A stretch of DNA of 64,000 bases from Coturnix japonica (Eukaryota > Chordata > Aves > Galliformes > Phasianidae): the NCBI RefSeq assembly GCF_001577835.2, contig NC_029542.1, forward strand, positions 2,120,429 to 2,184,428, read 5' to 3'. Below the pieces are notes generated by a model. It searched no databases. It saw only the letters and a list, made by a program, of their open reading frames with translations, and was not told the DNA's origin. This document shows positions 63,394 through 64,000 of the stretch, piece by piece. The position numbers and the translations under genes were made by a program. Every line of letters begins with the position of its first letter. Within the stretch, counting starts at the first letter, position 1.

Positions 63394-63757
63394 TGAGAGG
63401 AGAAGGCTGTGGGGAGACCTCATTGTGGCCTTCCAGTATTTGAAAGGAGTGTATTAGCAGGAGGGGGAATGGGTGTTTGTGAGGGTGGGCAGTGATAGGA
63501 CAAGAGGAATGGTTTTAAATGGAGACAGAGGAGGTTTAGCTTGGATCTTAGGAGGAAGTTTTTCACCCATAGGATGGTGACGCACTGGAACAGGTTGCCC
63601 AAGGAGGCTGTGGATGCCCCATCCCTGCAGGCATTCAAGGCCAGGCTGGATGTGGCTCTGGGCAGCCTGGGCTGGTGATTAGCAACCCTGCCCATAGCAG
63701 GGGGTTGGAACTGGATGAGCACTGTGGGCCTTTCCAACCCAGACCATTCTATGGTTC
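63394..63757 (+). mobile_element. CR1 LINE 3' end, longer truncated copy
   Basis: Begins gagaggagaaggctgtgggg, runs through agacctcattgtggccttcc, ggaggaagtttttcaccca, ctggaacaggttgccc and caaggccaggctggatg, and ends ccattctatggttcattc. Sense orientation. The middle shares about 100 bases nearly exactly with the copy at 62.6 kb. Confidence 0.95.
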
Positions 63758-64000
63758 ATTCACAACCTTTTTTTCACATTTTTCTCCCACAAGGGGTTAC
63801 GGAGTGCTGAGATGGATCCTAGCAATTATTTCCTTTGGCTGAAGTGCTCTTCAAAAGCAACCTCTTCTTTTGGTTATGTTACTTACACCCCTGCTATAAG
63901 AGACAGTGTAGTTATTGTCCCATCTGGCTTGTCTTGGAAAGCAGCGATTTGGGGCAAATGGGATGGGAGAGTTCTTTCCATCCCCATCTCCAGCCTGGCC

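Larger units (their letters stand above)
59940..64000 (+). other. MAP3K3: First intron of the downstream gene (to window end)
   Basis: 4 kb without a second exon. It holds three sense CR1 copies (60,222-60,462; 62,604-62,795; 63,394-63,757) and otherwise unremarkable sequence. Confidence 0.5.

Overview
The window is vertebrate nuclear DNA, almost certainly from a bird and probably a galliform. The signs are small introns, GC-rich gene-dense sequence with CpG-island promoters, several CR1 LINE 3' tails, and no mammalian repeats. The gene order ACE - KCNH6 - DCAF7 - (next promoter, probably MAP3K3), all on the + strand, matches human 17q23.3 and a bird microchromosome of the chicken chromosome 27 type. 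That synteny is from memory; no search was run.

Layout. 1-4,085: last nine coding exons and 3'UTR of ACE (C-terminal peptidase domain, membrane anchor, cytoplasmic tail). 4,085-10,870: intergenic, with three minisatellites and AT-rich islands that look like conserved non-coding DNA. 10,870-38,085: the whole of KCNH6 (an ERG-family voltage-gated K+ channel), 16 coding exons predicting about 1,209 residues, with a large intron 2 holding several enhancer-like blocks. Intron 6 contains a CpG-rich block with an open first-exon candidate (28,642-28,821) that splices in frame just before S1, in the position of the KCNH2 (hERG) 1b exon; this would give a channel without a PAS domain. 38,085-39,236: short intergenic interval and DCAF7 CpG promoter. 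39,237-47,415: the seven coding exons of DCAF7, 342 residues, followed by a probable 3'UTR of about 6.2 kb ending near 53,625. 53,625-59,240: intergenic, with one old CR1 copy and no gene seen; human TACO1 lies at this place but no trace of it is visible. 59,240-64,000: minisatellite, CpG island with five helically phased inverted CCAAT boxes, a probable first coding exon (ATGG) of MAP3K3, and the start of its first intron with three CR1 copies.

The genes do unrelated jobs (peptide hormone processing, membrane repolarisation, a WD40 scaffold, MAP kinase signalling); they share a conserved neighbourhood, not a pathway. All coding exons read cleanly with consistent phases except KCNH6 exon 1, which as given carries three single-base indels against the expected ERG N-terminus. 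No ERV, LTR element, DNA transposon, tRNA gene or CRISPR array could be supported.
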